This document shows positions 50,046 to 61,210 of a stretch of DNA of 64,000 bases, piece by piece. The position numbers and the translations under genes were made by a program. Positions within the stretch are counted from its first letter, which is position 1; every line of letters begins with the position of its first letter. This DNA comes from Kribbella solani (GTDB lineage Bacteria; Actinomycetota; Actinomycetes; Propionibacteriales; Kribbellaceae): positions 3,162,001 through 3,226,000 of the forward strand of contig NZ_JACHNF010000001.1 in NCBI RefSeq assembly GCF_014205295.1, read 5' to 3'. The notes beneath the pieces were generated by a model. That model searched no databases, was not told the DNA's origin, and saw nothing but the letters and a program-made list of their open reading frames with translations.

Positions 50046-50627
50046 TCATTGGTTGGTTTTGGTGGTGATGTGGGTGAAGAGGCCTGGGTTGATCAGGGTT
50101 CTGGCTTGGTGGGACCAGGGCTCGTCGACTTGGGCGAGGTCCAGGGCGGCGTTGGTGTTGAGAAGCATGCCGAACGCCAGGAACGCCTTGATCGTCACCG
50201 GGTCGAGGCCGGCGGTGTGGGCGACCGTCTGCCAGAGCCGGGCGAAGCTGGCCCGGACCGCGTCGCGGACCTCGCCGTCACCCGCGGCGGCCGCGGCCGT
50301 GCCCTGGAGCTGAAGCAGCAGCGTGGTGCGGTCGGACAGCATGTCGTAGTACTCCTGCCCCATCGCGGCCAGCGCCTCGATCCCCCGCACTCCGCCGGCC
50401 GACCTCAGCAGCGCCGTCGCCATCCGCCCGAACGCGGCATCCACGCACGCGAGGAACAACTGCTTCTTCGTCCCGAACAAGCGGAACACGTACGCCTGCG
50501 TGATCCCCGCGCGCCGCGCGATCGTCTCCGTCGAAGCGCCGTACAGCCCCGCGATCGCGAACTCCTCCTCGGCGATCCCGAGCACCTGCGCCCGCCGCTC
50601 CTGCCGAGTCATCCGCACCGATGCCAT
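50046..50627 (-). CDS. TetR-family transcriptional regulator
   Basis: 193 aa. DNA-binding domain RRAQVLGIAEEEFAIAGLYGASTETIARRAGITQAYVFRLFGTKKQLF (residues 11-58) and a helical ligand domain. Divergent from the SDR gene; two palindromes lie in the 119-base gap, the nearer only nine bases from the ATG, so autoregulation and control of the SDR gene are likely. Confidence 0.92.
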   Translation of the reverse strand: MASVRMTRQERRAQVLGIAEEEFAIAGLYGASTETIARRAGITQAYVFRLFGTKKQLFLACVDAAFGRMATALLRSAGGVRGIEALAAMGQEYYDMLSDRTTLLLQLQGTAAAAAGDGEVRDAVRASFARLWQTVAHTAGLDPVTIKAFLAFGMLLNTNAALDLAQVDEPWSHQARTLINPGLFTHITTKTNQ

Positions 50628-50635
50628 ACATACAA

Positions 50636-50658
50636 GTTAGTAGTTACTACTCACTAAC
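50636..50658. promoter_or_regulatory. Palindrome next to the TetR start
   Basis: GTTAGT...ACTAAC ends around a central AGTAGT-T-ACTACT. The AT-rich 23-mer stands out against the GC-rich surroundings and lies nine bases upstream of the TetR ATG, fitting an operator. Confidence 0.6.
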
Positions 50659-50692
50659 TACAAACAACTTCTCGGACATCACATTGCCGCTT

Positions 50693-50730
50693 CTGTGTTT
50701 ACGTATGTATATTTACAGTCGTAAACACAG
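50693..50730. promoter_or_regulatory. Palindrome upstream of the SDR gene
   Basis: CTGTGTTTACG (50693-50703) and CGTAAACACAG (50720-50730) form an 11-bp inverted repeat; inside it TTTAC-AGTC-GTAAA is a second, overlapping palindrome. Immediately upstream of the Shine-Dalgarno AGGAGG of the SDR gene. Confidence 0.6.
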
Positions 50731-50746
50731 ATCAGGAGGGGCGAGA

Positions 50747-51673
50747 ATGACCGAGAGTTACAGTCGGCGCCGGATGCTCACTACCAGTGCTGCCGTTGGT
50801 GTCGCGGCCGCGGCGGCCGGGGCTGCTGCCGGGGCGGCGTTCGCGCAGGGCGGTGACGCGCCGCCGCCGTTCGAGGCGTCGGCGCGACGGCGGTTCGAGA
50901 ACAAGGTCGTGCTGATCACCGGCGCGACGAGCGGGATCGGCCGGGCCGCCGCGCTGCTGTTCGCGGCCGAAGGCGGGAAGGTCGGGTTCTGCGGCCGGCG
51001 TGAAGAGCTCGGCCGGAAGGTCGAGGCCGAGATCCGGGCAGCCGGCGGCGAGGCGACGTACCTGCGGGCCGATGTCCGCGTCGAGGACGACGTGCGTAAG
51101 TTCGTCGACGGCGTCGCGGCGAAGTACGGCGGACTCGATGTCTGCTTCAACAACGCCGGGATCAGCGTGCAGCGACCACTGCACGAGTACACGACGGCGG
51201 AGTGGGACGACGTCACCAATACCAACCTGCGCGGGAACTTCCTCGCGCTGAAGTACGAGGTGCCGCAGCTGCTGAAGCGTGGCGGCGGGACGGTCGTCGT
51301 CACCTCGTCGTCCAACGCGATCGCGACCACTGAGAAGAAGGCCGCGTACACGGCGACCAAACGTGGTCTGGTCGGGATGGTCCAGTCGGCGGCGCATGAC
51401 TACGCGGCGCAGGGGATCCGGATCAACACGCTGATCCCCGGGACCACGAACACTGATTTCGTACGCCGGTTGGCCGGCATGATGAACGTTCCGGACGCGG
51501 TTTGGAATGCGATGGCTGCCAACTTCGGGAAGACGCACGTACCCGGTCTGCAGCGGATGGCGACCCCGAACGAGATCGCGACGTTCGCACTGGCGCTGGC
51601 GTCCGACGACTTCCCGTACCTCACCGCCTCCCAACTGGTCATCGACGGCGGCAAGACCGCTTACGCGGGTTGA
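50747..51673 (+). CDS. Short-chain dehydrogenase with Tat-type signal
   Basis: 308 aa. SRRRMLTTSAAVGVAAAAAG at the N-terminus (residues 6-25) is a twin-arginine signal, unusual for an SDR and implying export with bound cofactor. The SDR fold starts at about residue 48: TGATSGIG cofactor motif, NNAG, the catalytic serine in VTSSSN and Tyr-Lys in YTATK. Substrate unknown. ATG at 50747, AGGAGG upstream. Confidence 0.88.
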   Translation: MTESYSRRRMLTTSAAVGVAAAAAGAAAGAAFAQGGDAPPPFEASARRRFENKVVLITGATSGIGRAAALLFAAEGGKVGFCGRREELGRKVEAEIRAAGGEATYLRADVRVEDDVRKFVDGVAAKYGGLDVCFNNAGISVQRPLHEYTTAEWDDVTNTNLRGNFLALKYEVPQLLKRGGGTVVVTSSSNAIATTEKKAAYTATKRGLVGMVQSAAHDYAAQGIRINTLIPGTTNTDFVRRLAGMMNVPDAVWNAMAANFGKTHVPGLQRMATPNEIATFALALASDDFPYLTASQLVIDGGKTAYAG

Positions 51674-51728
51674 ACCAGCCGTAGCAGGGCGAGGCGTTGG
51701 TGGTGCGGGTTGGATCGGCTGGTGCTGG

Positions 51729-52343
51729 TCAGGTGGGTTGGGGCAGGAGTTGCCGGACGAGGCGGGTTACATAGCGGGGCTCGTTCGGTAGGTCGAACCA
51801 AGGCATGGCGATGGTCAGCTGTGCTCGGCCGTGCAGGGCGAGCCACAGCTCGACAGATGTCTCGCGTACCTCGTCAGTTGAAGCCGCAGGTAGTACGGCG
51901 CCGACGGCGTCGACCAGCGGCTCGAACGCGGCCCAGCCGATCTCTACCAGTTCAGGCGCCGGCGTACTCGGGGCGTCGGTACGGCGGTGCGCATGGAACA
52001 TCACCGCGTACTGTCCGACGTGCTCCCGTGCGTACGCGAGATAGGCGAGTGCCAGCGCCCGGACTCGATCCGACGGGTCCGGGATGTCAGCCGCGGCAGT
52101 AGTCAGTGTGTCGCGGAGCTCGGTGAAGAAGCGCTTCTTGACTGCTCGCAGCAACTCCGGCAGGTCGGTGAAGTGCAAGTAGAGCGCTGTCGGGCTGACT
52201 CCGGTGGCTGAGGTGACCGTGCGTACGGACAGGCTGTCTAGGTCGTGTGTCTTGAGCAGCTCGGCTGTCGTATCCACCAGAGCCGCACGCAGATCCTCCC
52301 CCGACCCACGAGGACTCCGGGCACGACGATTGGCGACAGTCAC
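51729..52343 (-). CDS. TetR-family regulator (TetR_C_13-like)
   Basis: 204 aa. DNA-binding segment LVDTTAELLKTHDLDSLSVRTVTSATGVSPTALYLHFTDLPELLRAV and a C-terminal helical domain (LALAYLAYAREHVGQYAVMF...). It faces the SDR gene convergently and has no obvious partner gene. GTG start at 52343. Confidence 0.9.
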   Translation of the reverse strand: MTVANRRARSPRGSGEDLRAALVDTTAELLKTHDLDSLSVRTVTSATGVSPTALYLHFTDLPELLRAVKKRFFTELRDTLTTAAADIPDPSDRVRALALAYLAYAREHVGQYAVMFHAHRRTDAPSTPAPELVEIGWAAFEPLVDAVGAVLPAASTDEVRETSVELWLALHGRAQLTIAMPWFDLPNEPRYVTRLVRQLLPQPT

Positions 52344-52351
52344 AGCACCAA

Positions 52352-52430
52352 GTTTAGTCCCGGACCACGTCAGCCCGAGCCGCGTTCAGTCCTGGGCCGC
52401 GTTCAGTCCTGGGCCCTGTTCAGTTCTGGA
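52352..52430. repeat. 17-bp tandem repeat spanning the APH stop codon
   Basis: Units GTTCAGTCCTGGGCCGC (52384-52400), GTTCAGTCCTGGGCCCT (52401-52417) and GTTCAGTTCTGGA (52418-), preceded by two more diverged copies (from 52352). TCA at 52420-52422 is the stop codon of the APH gene. Copies diverge more with distance from the gene. Confidence 0.85.
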
Positions 52431-53345
52431 TTGCTTTGACGATGGCGATGTTGCGGGTGAGCCAGTCTTGCGGAAGGGACTCGTCGGTGCCGGCGTCCTC
52501 CAGCGTCCAGAGCACGTTCAGCATCTGCCGGACGATCACCCAGTCGCGGGCCCGGTCCTCGTCGAAGCCGGCCGCGTCGACCGTGGTCCAGAACCGCTGC
52601 CGGACCACGAACCGTAGATCGTGCGCGGCCGTCATCTCGTCCCAGCGGTTCCAGATCAGGGGTGCGACCTCGAAGTGCGGGTCGCCGGACAGCGGTTTCG
52701 GGTCGATCACCAGCCACGGCTCGCGTTCGGCGGCCAGCATGTTCTCGTAGTGCAGGTCGGTGTGGATCAGCCGTCCGTCGGTCGCCGGATCGGCGATGAA
52801 GTCCTCGGACAAGGAGATCGCCTGTTCCACATACCGATGCGGCACCGGCGCCGAGGCAGGCAGTTTGCGGAACCGTTCGACCCAGCGCTGCAGCTCCCCC
52901 GACAGCGTACGGAACTGGGGACCCGCCTCGACATGCAACCGCTTGTAGGTCGCGCCAACGAGCTCGCAAGCGTCCAGGGCGTCGATCGTGGTCAGGTCCC
53001 GCGACTCCAAACGCTCCAGCAGCAGCGCGAACCGCCGCGGGTCCGCACGTAACAGCTGCACCGCACCGTTGCCGCCCCACATCCGCAGAGCAAGATGTTC
53101 GGTCTCGGCTTCCCAGTGCGGGAACTGCACCTTCAGTACGGCGCGCTGCCCATCGCCCGTCAGCACCGGTACGACCAGTGCACAGTTCCCGTACGCCGGT
53201 GAGCCGTCGACGCGCAACTCCCACTCGCCGAGCAGATCGCGCGTCAGGCGGGGCAGCCGCTCGATCCAGTCCGCCCAGTCCGGCCCGCGCGATGCCACGA
53301 CAAGCAGCCCGGCCGGCACCTCAACCGGTCCACCGTCGGCCGGCA

Positions 53346-53346
<1 letters not shown>
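52420..53346 (-). CDS. Aminoglycoside/hydroxyurea phosphotransferase-like kinase (APH(6)-type)
   Basis: 308 aa. Protein-kinase-like fold with the Brenner motif HTDLHYENML (about 194-203) and the metal-binding VIDPKPLSGDPHFEVAP, which is typical of the streptomycin 6-kinase/hydroxyurea branch. It may confer resistance or phosphorylate an endogenous metabolite. The GTG at 53346 overlaps the lepA TAG by one base, so it is translated from the lepA message. The gene ends in a 17-bp repeat array. Confidence 0.88.
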
Positions 53347-55277
<1,931 letters not shown>

Positions 55278-55336
55278 CCCATGCGGGTCCAGCGGATTCG
55301 AAAATCAGTGGCGCCGGGCCGCTAGCGTGGTTTGGC

Positions 55337-56236
55337 ATGGCGCATGCTGCTGGGGTCCGGTTGCCGTACGAGAAGCTGCCCGCTGCCCTCCGGGCGTGGG
55401 TGGAGCGCGTACTCGGCGCTGCCGTGATCTCCGCCACCACCCAGCAGGGCGGCTTCTCCCCCGGCGTGGCCGCCCGCCTGGTGACCACCAGCGGCCGCCG
55501 TGCCTTCGTGAAGGCCGTCGGCGCTTCGCTCAACCCGAAGACGCCCGAGCTGTTCCGGCGCGAGATCACCGCGATGCGGGGCATCGGGCCGCTGCCGGTA
55601 GTACCTGTGCTCTACGACGTGTACGACGACGGCGACTGGGTCGGGATGCTCTTCGAGGACATCGACGGCCGACTGCCCGCGCACCCGTGGGTACAGTCCG
55701 AGGCTGACCGGGTCCTGGAGGCGGTAGCGGAGCTGACCGACGCCCTGGACCCGTCGCCCTGGCCGGATGCACCTGTGGTCGCGGTGCGGAGCCGTGAGTT
55801 CCTGAGCCGGTGGGAGAACGTGCTGGCCGACCAGCTCGCCGTACCCGACTGGATGGCCGGCCGGGTGGAGGAGTTCGTGGCTCTGGCGCGTACTGGGCTC
55901 CAGGCGCAGGCGGAGGGCAAGGCGCTGGCGCACTACGACCTGCGCGCGGACAACGTCATCCTGACCGACGACCGGGTGGTGTTCATCGACTGGGCGCACC
56001 CAGGACTGGCCGCGCGCTGGACGGACACGGTGATCCTGCACGCGGACATGCGCGAGTCGGTCACCCTGCCGGAGCTACCGGGTGACGAGGCGATCACAGG
56101 CTTCATCGCGGCGATCGCCGGCGGTCTGTGGTGGGGCTCCGCTCAGCCTGCGCCACCCGGTCTGCCGACCATCCGTACGTGGCAGCGCCAGTCTGCTCTG
56201 ACTCATCTGGACTGGGTCCGCGAGAGACTGTCCTGA
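55337..56236 (+). CDS. APH-family phosphotransferase
   Basis: 299 aa. Kinase-like fold: lysine in RAFVKAVG (about residue 60), Brenner motif HYDLRADNVIL and the DFG-like VVFIDWAHPG. It belongs to the broad APH family that phosphorylates antibiotics or small metabolites; substrate unknown. ATG at 55337, divergent from lepA with about 60 bases between them. Confidence 0.87.
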   Translation: MAHAAGVRLPYEKLPAALRAWVERVLGAAVISATTQQGGFSPGVAARLVTTSGRRAFVKAVGASLNPKTPELFRREITAMRGIGPLPVVPVLYDVYDDGDWVGMLFEDIDGRLPAHPWVQSEADRVLEAVAELTDALDPSPWPDAPVVAVRSREFLSRWENVLADQLAVPDWMAGRVEEFVALARTGLQAQAEGKALAHYDLRADNVILTDDRVVFIDWAHPGLAARWTDTVILHADMRESVTLPELPGDEAITGFIAAIAGGLWWGSAQPAPPGLPTIRTWQRQSALTHLDWVRERLS

Positions 56237-56277
56237 CCAGAACGCAGCATTCCCGGCGGACAGACGTCTCTAAGGGT

Positions 56278-56817
56278 GTGACGAATCTAGTGGTGAGTAT
56301 CGAGCGTCCTCACCGGGTAGAGGCCGCCGACGAGGCACGGGATGCCGTCTCGGCGCTCTACGGCCGGGAGTGGCGCGGTCTCGTGCGCCTGGCCGTTCTG
56401 GTGATCGACGACAGACAGACAGCCGAGGACATAGTCCAGGAGGCGTTCGCGCAGCTGTACCGGCGCTGGCCACTGAAGGACTCCGACAAGGCGCTCGGGT
56501 ACCTCCGCACGACCGTGCTCAACGGGAGCCGGTCCACGCTCCGGCGCCGCCGAGTGGCCCGCCTCTACACTCCCCCGCACCAGGCACCACACGACTCCGC
56601 GGAGAGCTCCGCGGTGCTCGGGGAAGAACGCCTCCAGGTACGCCAGGCGCTTCAGGCACTGCCCACCCGGTCCCGTGAAGTACTCGTGCTGCGCTACTAC
56701 CTCGATCTCCCGTTCGAGGAGATCGCCGACATCCTCGGCATCAGTGCATCCACCGCCAGAGCGACCGGTTCGCGCGGTCTCGCGGCTCTGACCAAGAAAC
56801 TCGAGGAACACCGATGA
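56278..56817 (+). CDS. SigE-family ECF sigma factor (second copy type)
   Basis: 179 aa. Region 2 GLVRLAVLVIDDRQTAEDIVQEAFAQLYRRWP and region 4 LPTRSREVLVLRYYLDLPFEEIADILGISASTARATGSRG. Same family and layout as the sigma gene at 12592, with an ATGA overlap to a single-helix membrane protein. Start GTG at 56278 is provisional; GTG codons at 56290 and 56293 are alternatives. Confidence 0.88.
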   Translation: MTNLVVSIERPHRVEAADEARDAVSALYGREWRGLVRLAVLVIDDRQTAEDIVQEAFAQLYRRWPLKDSDKALGYLRTTVLNGSRSTLRRRRVARLYTPPHQAPHDSAESSAVLGEERLQVRQALQALPTRSREVLVLRYYLDLPFEEIADILGISASTARATGSRGLAALTKKLEEHR

Positions 56818-57983
56818 ACGACACCGAGACCCGCCTGCGCGACTACCTGAACGCCAAGGCCGGCACCGTACCGGAGTCCGCCCACGGCCCGGGCCTGGCG
56901 GAGCCGACCCGTTCCCGGCACTTGCCAGTACTGCTCTCCGCGGCCGCCGTGGTACTCGTGGTCGGTCTCGCGGCGACCTTGCTCAACCACGTCGGCTCAG
57001 GCGGCGCCGAACCGGCGGGAAAGCCGCCCGTCAACCCCTACGGGCCGCCTGGGGCACTGACGTCGGACCTGCCGCGCGTGCCGTACAAGGTCATCAACAA
57101 GAACTCGAGCACACTGCTCGACGGCGCCCAGGCCGTCCGGCTGCCGGCCGGCGTCGACACCGTCTTCAGCCGGCGCGTCGAGGGCGGTTGGCTGGCAGAC
57201 CAGTCGGACGAACCCGGCGACTACAAGTCCGGTGTACTGCTCGCGAACGGAACGTTCCGGCAGGTCGGACCGGAGCTCACCGACATGCCGGTCCTGTCAC
57301 CGGACCGCACCCAGGTCGCCATGGCCCGCTATGTCAAGGGCGCGAACCAGGGCCAGATCCTGGTGGTGGATCTGGCCACCGGCCGCGAGATCGCACACAC
57401 GCCCCTCGGGAGCGCCCCGCTGGTGCGCGGCTGGAACAAGGACGGTGTCTGGTTCACGAGCGGCGAGCACGACAGCCCGCCGACCGTCGGCAGCATCCAC
57501 GTCTGGCAGCCGGGAGATGGCAAGCCGAAGACCGTGGATGTCCCGGGCTACTCCGGCACTCTGGACGTTCCCACCGAGCCGGGCAACGTCGTCATCACCA
57601 CCGGCACCATGGGCCACGAGTGCATGCTGGCGGGCAGTCTCGATGACGGCAAGTTCGTTCAGCAGCGGAAGTTCTGCTCCACGTCGAAGGGGGCGGTCTA
57701 CCCGGTCCTGGCACCGGACGGCAAGACAATGCTGGACACCGCCGCGAACCAGGCGGTCAACGTCAGTACCGGCAAGACGGTCCAGTTCCAGTTGCCCGAC
57801 CCGATCCAGACCTGGCCGGAGCCGGTCTTCGAAGACTCGGCCAACGTGCTCGTGAAGACCGAACGGCAGCCCAAGAACAATCGCGGCAACGGCATCGAGC
57901 AACTGTTCCGCTGTGACGTCACCAGTGGCGCCTGCAAGCTGGTGATGAAGGAGGCGAGCAACGTGCGGCTCAGCATGCCCTGA
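56814..57983 (+). CDS. Membrane-anchored protein with beta-propeller-like exterior, partner of the ECF sigma factor
   Basis: 389 aa. A cytosolic head of about 36 residues (ETRLRDYLNAKAGTVPESAH), one helix (about 37-60) and an outer domain with repeated blades (MPVLSPDRTQVAMARYV, GQILVVDLATGREI, VYPVLAPDGKTMLDTA) resembling a WD40/TolB-type propeller. Three to four cysteines in the outer part may form disulfides. Position and four-base overlap suggest it links an outside signal to the sigma factor. No known anti-sigma motif is present. Confidence 0.78.
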   Translation: MNDTETRLRDYLNAKAGTVPESAHGPGLAEPTRSRHLPVLLSAAAVVLVVGLAATLLNHVGSGGAEPAGKPPVNPYGPPGALTSDLPRVPYKVINKNSSTLLDGAQAVRLPAGVDTVFSRRVEGGWLADQSDEPGDYKSGVLLANGTFRQVGPELTDMPVLSPDRTQVAMARYVKGANQGQILVVDLATGREIAHTPLGSAPLVRGWNKDGVWFTSGEHDSPPTVGSIHVWQPGDGKPKTVDVPGYSGTLDVPTEPGNVVITTGTMGHECMLAGSLDDGKFVQQRKFCSTSKGAVYPVLAPDGKTMLDTAANQAVNVSTGKTVQFQLPDPIQTWPEPVFEDSANVLVKTERQPKNNRGNGIEQLFRCDVTSGACKLVMKEASNVRLSMP

Positions 57984-58003
57984 CCAACGCACATCGGCAG
58001 CAA

Positions 58004-58038
58004 ATCGGCTCAGCACGGGTGATCCGTGCTGAGCCGAT
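58004..58038. terminator. Bidirectional terminator
   Basis: ATCGGCTCAGCACGG (58004-58018), loop GTGAT, CCGTGCTGAGCCGAT (58024-58038): a perfect 15-bp stem between the convergent sigma-partner gene and the subtilisin-like protease gene. Confidence 0.9.
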
Positions 58039-58054
58039 GTCGTTCAGGTAAGAG

Positions 58055-61051
58055 TCAGCTGTCGACTCGGACGATGGTGGAACCAGAGCCGTCGGCTCCG
58101 TCGGTGAAGTGCAGCTGGCCCAGGTAGCGCGTACCTGCTGTCAGACCGGACCAGTTGGCGGTCACCGTGACCTGTCCGGCGACCTGCACCGGCTGGCTGG
58201 CCGGTGAGGCAGTCAGGTTGCCTTGCGCGTTCTGGATCTGCCAATGGTTCAGTTTGACTTGTTGCTGGCTCGCACCGGCGTACAGGTCGACGTACACATC
58301 CACCTGACCACCTGCGGGTTGCGGCAGGTTCACCTCTTCCTCAGCGGAGCCACCGGTGCTGCTGCCGAGCAGAGTGTTCGTACCGGCCTTGTAGACGAAC
58401 ACATCCAGGTCAGTACCGGCCGGGTAGTCCGCGTCGAACGTGGAGAAGCGCGCGTACGTCGTACCGGCCGGGACGTTCACCGTGAACTTCGCGACGTGGT
58501 CGTTGGCCTTCGGGCTCGCGGTCGGGAACGCGACGCCGCCCGGGTTCTTCAGCGCGGCTTCGCCGACAGTCGCCGGGTTCAGCCCCAGTGCGGAGGTGTT
58601 GAGCGTACCGGCGTATCCAGCGGTGACCGGCACCTGCACCGAGCCGCTCGTACCCGTTCCGTTGACCTGGACCGGAGCCTTCACCGTCAGCGGCTTGATC
58701 GCCAACGTGCTGGCGACGGTGTGCTTCGCCGACTTCCACACCAGCCGGCCGAACGAGTACTGCTCCAGCGGGGCGCCGTTGTTCTCGACCGTCACCTTGT
58801 ACGTGGTGGTGCGGCCGGGCATCGTGATCAGGAGCTTCGGCGTCACGGTGACCTTCAGACCCTTCAGGCCTTCCACCTTCGGGAAGTACACCTCCGGGGT
58901 CCTGCCCACGTTCGTCACGGTCCGGGTCACGGTCTGCTTGCCGGCCAGGTCACCGATCGCGATCGTCGGGTAGTTGAGGTCACTCAGGTCGATCTTCCCG
59001 TTGGCACACAGCTCATGCGTACTCGGCACCTGCCCCGAACCACAGACGAACTTGGTCCAGTCGGTGTACGTCGAGTCGTACACGAGTCCCGGGTCCATCC
59101 CGTACTTCGGCTGGACCTGACCGGCGCCGTACCCGAACGGTGTGGCCGGCGAACCGGAGTCATTCTGGATCGGCTTGCCGCTGGTGTCCTTGTCGGTGGC
59201 GGTCGTCATCAGCGCGGACTTGATCGCCATCGGGGACCAAGTCGGGTGCTTGCTCTTCAGTACGGCGGCGATTCCGGCGATGTGCGGCGTCGACATCGAC
59301 GTACCGCTCATGAACGCGTACTCACCACCGGCGGCGCTGAACGCGGTCGTCGCGGCCAGCACGTTCGTACCCGGCGCCATGATGTCCGGCTTGAGCAGGT
59401 CCCCGTTGCCGGCCGGGGACGGGCCGCGGCTGGAAGAGCTCGCCACCTTCGGAGCAGTGACCCGGACCGGCGTACCCGGGCTGATCGTGGCCGTCGGGTT
59501 CGCGGTGCCGCCGACGTACGCCTTGACCTCCGGAGCCTTCGTGTCGTCCAGGTGCACGGTCGGGACCGAGTGCAGGTCGCTGTCCAGCGTGCCCGGCGTG
59601 ATGTTCAGCAGGATCATGCCGACACCGCCCGCGTTCTTCACCTGCAGGCTCTTGTCGACGCGCGCGTTCACCCCGCGGTCGCAGACCACGATCTTTCCCG
59701 TGACCTTCGCCGGATCCAGCAGGCCCGCCTGGCAGAGCTCCAGGTTGGCCGGGTCGGCACCGGCAAGGCCGGCGTCCTTCGCGAGGATCACCGGCGCCTG
59801 CGGCGTACCGGAACCGACACCTGCGCCGACGTACGACTTGCCGTTGCCCAGCGTCACCGTGGTCTGTACGTCACGGTCATGGGTGCCGTTGGCAACCGAC
59901 ATCACCCACGGGTACGTCTTGCCGACGGTCGCGTCACCGGGACCGGTGTTACCGGCGCTGGTCGCTACGAACACACCCGCCTTGGCCGCGCGCATGAAAG
60001 CGAGACCCGTCGCGTTCACGTACGTCGAGCCGCTGCCGGAGATCGAGTAGTTGATCACGTCGACGCCGTCCGACACCGCGGCGTCGATCGCGGCGACGAT
60101 GTCGGCATCCGTACCGCTGCCGCCGCCGCTCGCGTCAACTGCCCACAGCGCCTTGTAGATCGCCAGCCGGGCGTGCGGCGCCATCCCGGAGCCCTTGCCG
60201 TAGTCACGACCCATCACGGTCATGTCGACGCCGTAGTTGCCGGCCGCCGTACTCGCGGTGTGCGTACCGTGGCCGCCGTAGTCACGCGGCGACCTGAACT
60301 CCTCGGGGATCGGACGGTTGCCGATGCCCTTGTCGAAGTACCGCGCGCCGATGACCTTGTTGTTGCAGGTCACGGGCGCTTCTTCACCGGCCTGGCAGGT
60401 GCCCTTCCACTTCTTCGCCACCAGCGCATCGGACTGCTTACTGGTCTTGATCGGCGCGAAGCTCGGCCGCTCCGGTACGTACCCGGAGTCGATCATGCCG
60501 ATGATCACGCCGTCACCGGCCTTGTCGACACCACCCGCCTGCTGCCAGGTGCCGCCCTTGCCGGACATGCCGAGGAAGCGCGGCGTGTCGACGGTGTCGG
60601 CGTGCTCGATCTCGTTCGGCTCGACGCTCTTCACACCCGACGACTTGGCCAGCTTCACCGCGTCGTCGTACGACATCTCGGCCGAGAAACCGGCGTACGT
60701 GTAGCTGTAGTCGTACAGCTTCTTCACGCCCGGGACCTTGGACAGCACCTGGTCACGCTCACCGGCGAGGTGCTTCACGTAGTCGACGACCGGCGCGGCG
60801 GTCTTCAGCAGCTTGCCGCCCGGCAGCACCTTCGTGGCCGCCAGACCGGCGATGTCACCGTCGTACTCCGCCACCGGGGAGTCGTCGAGCTGCACGATGT
60901 ACGAGCCGGTCCCCGAGCGCTTCACCTCGGGGTCGGCCGCCGGCGGCGGGGATGTCTGGCTGGCACTGGCGGCGTTCACCAGCACCGGTACGCCGGCCAT
61001 GGCGGCGATCAGCGCGGAGGCGACCACGATCGCCTGACGTTTGCGGGACAC
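58055..61051 (-). CDS. Secreted subtilisin-like S8 serine protease
   Basis: 998 aa. Signal peptide (1-31), I9 propeptide (YIVQLDDSPVAEYDGD...), then the S8 domain with Asp188 (GMIDSGY), His261 (GGHGTH) and Ser585 (SGTSMSTPH). A PA domain (KIVVCDRGVNARVDK...GGVGMILLN) is inserted between His and Ser. After the protease, an Fn3-like domain and a final beta domain of about 190 residues; cell-wall anchor motifs are not visible, so it is probably released. The GTG at 61051 has GGAGG five to six bases upstream. Frame upstream of it is not conserved. Confidence 0.94.
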   Translation of the reverse strand: MSRKRQAIVVASALIAAMAGVPVLVNAASASQTSPPPAADPEVKRSGTGSYIVQLDDSPVAEYDGDIAGLAATKVLPGGKLLKTAAPVVDYVKHLAGERDQVLSKVPGVKKLYDYSYTYAGFSAEMSYDDAVKLAKSSGVKSVEPNEIEHADTVDTPRFLGMSGKGGTWQQAGGVDKAGDGVIIGMIDSGYVPERPSFAPIKTSKQSDALVAKKWKGTCQAGEEAPVTCNNKVIGARYFDKGIGNRPIPEEFRSPRDYGGHGTHTASTAAGNYGVDMTVMGRDYGKGSGMAPHARLAIYKALWAVDASGGGSGTDADIVAAIDAAVSDGVDVINYSISGSGSTYVNATGLAFMRAAKAGVFVATSAGNTGPGDATVGKTYPWVMSVANGTHDRDVQTTVTLGNGKSYVGAGVGSGTPQAPVILAKDAGLAGADPANLELCQAGLLDPAKVTGKIVVCDRGVNARVDKSLQVKNAGGVGMILLNITPGTLDSDLHSVPTVHLDDTKAPEVKAYVGGTANPTATISPGTPVRVTAPKVASSSSRGPSPAGNGDLLKPDIMAPGTNVLAATTAFSAAGGEYAFMSGTSMSTPHIAGIAAVLKSKHPTWSPMAIKSALMTTATDKDTSGKPIQNDSGSPATPFGYGAGQVQPKYGMDPGLVYDSTYTDWTKFVCGSGQVPSTHELCANGKIDLSDLNYPTIAIGDLAGKQTVTRTVTNVGRTPEVYFPKVEGLKGLKVTVTPKLLITMPGRTTTYKVTVENNGAPLEQYSFGRLVWKSAKHTVASTLAIKPLTVKAPVQVNGTGTSGSVQVPVTAGYAGTLNTSALGLNPATVGEAALKNPGGVAFPTASPKANDHVAKFTVNVPAGTTYARFSTFDADYPAGTDLDVFVYKAGTNTLLGSSTGGSAEEEVNLPQPAGGQVDVYVDLYAGASQQQVKLNHWQIQNAQGNLTASPASQPVQVAGQVTVTANWSGLTAGTRYLGQLHFTDGADGSGSTIVRVDS

Positions 61052-61210
61052 GGAGTTCCTCCAGGGCTTGGACGGAGCGATGGTGGAGCTGGGGTTCGCT
61101 TTCCTGCGCCGGCAGGTGACCGGCGTCACGGGGCCCCGAGTATGCCGTCACGGCGGCGCGGATGTCACGCTCAGCAGACCAGGCGACCGCCGACAGCAAG
61201 GGAAAACCCG

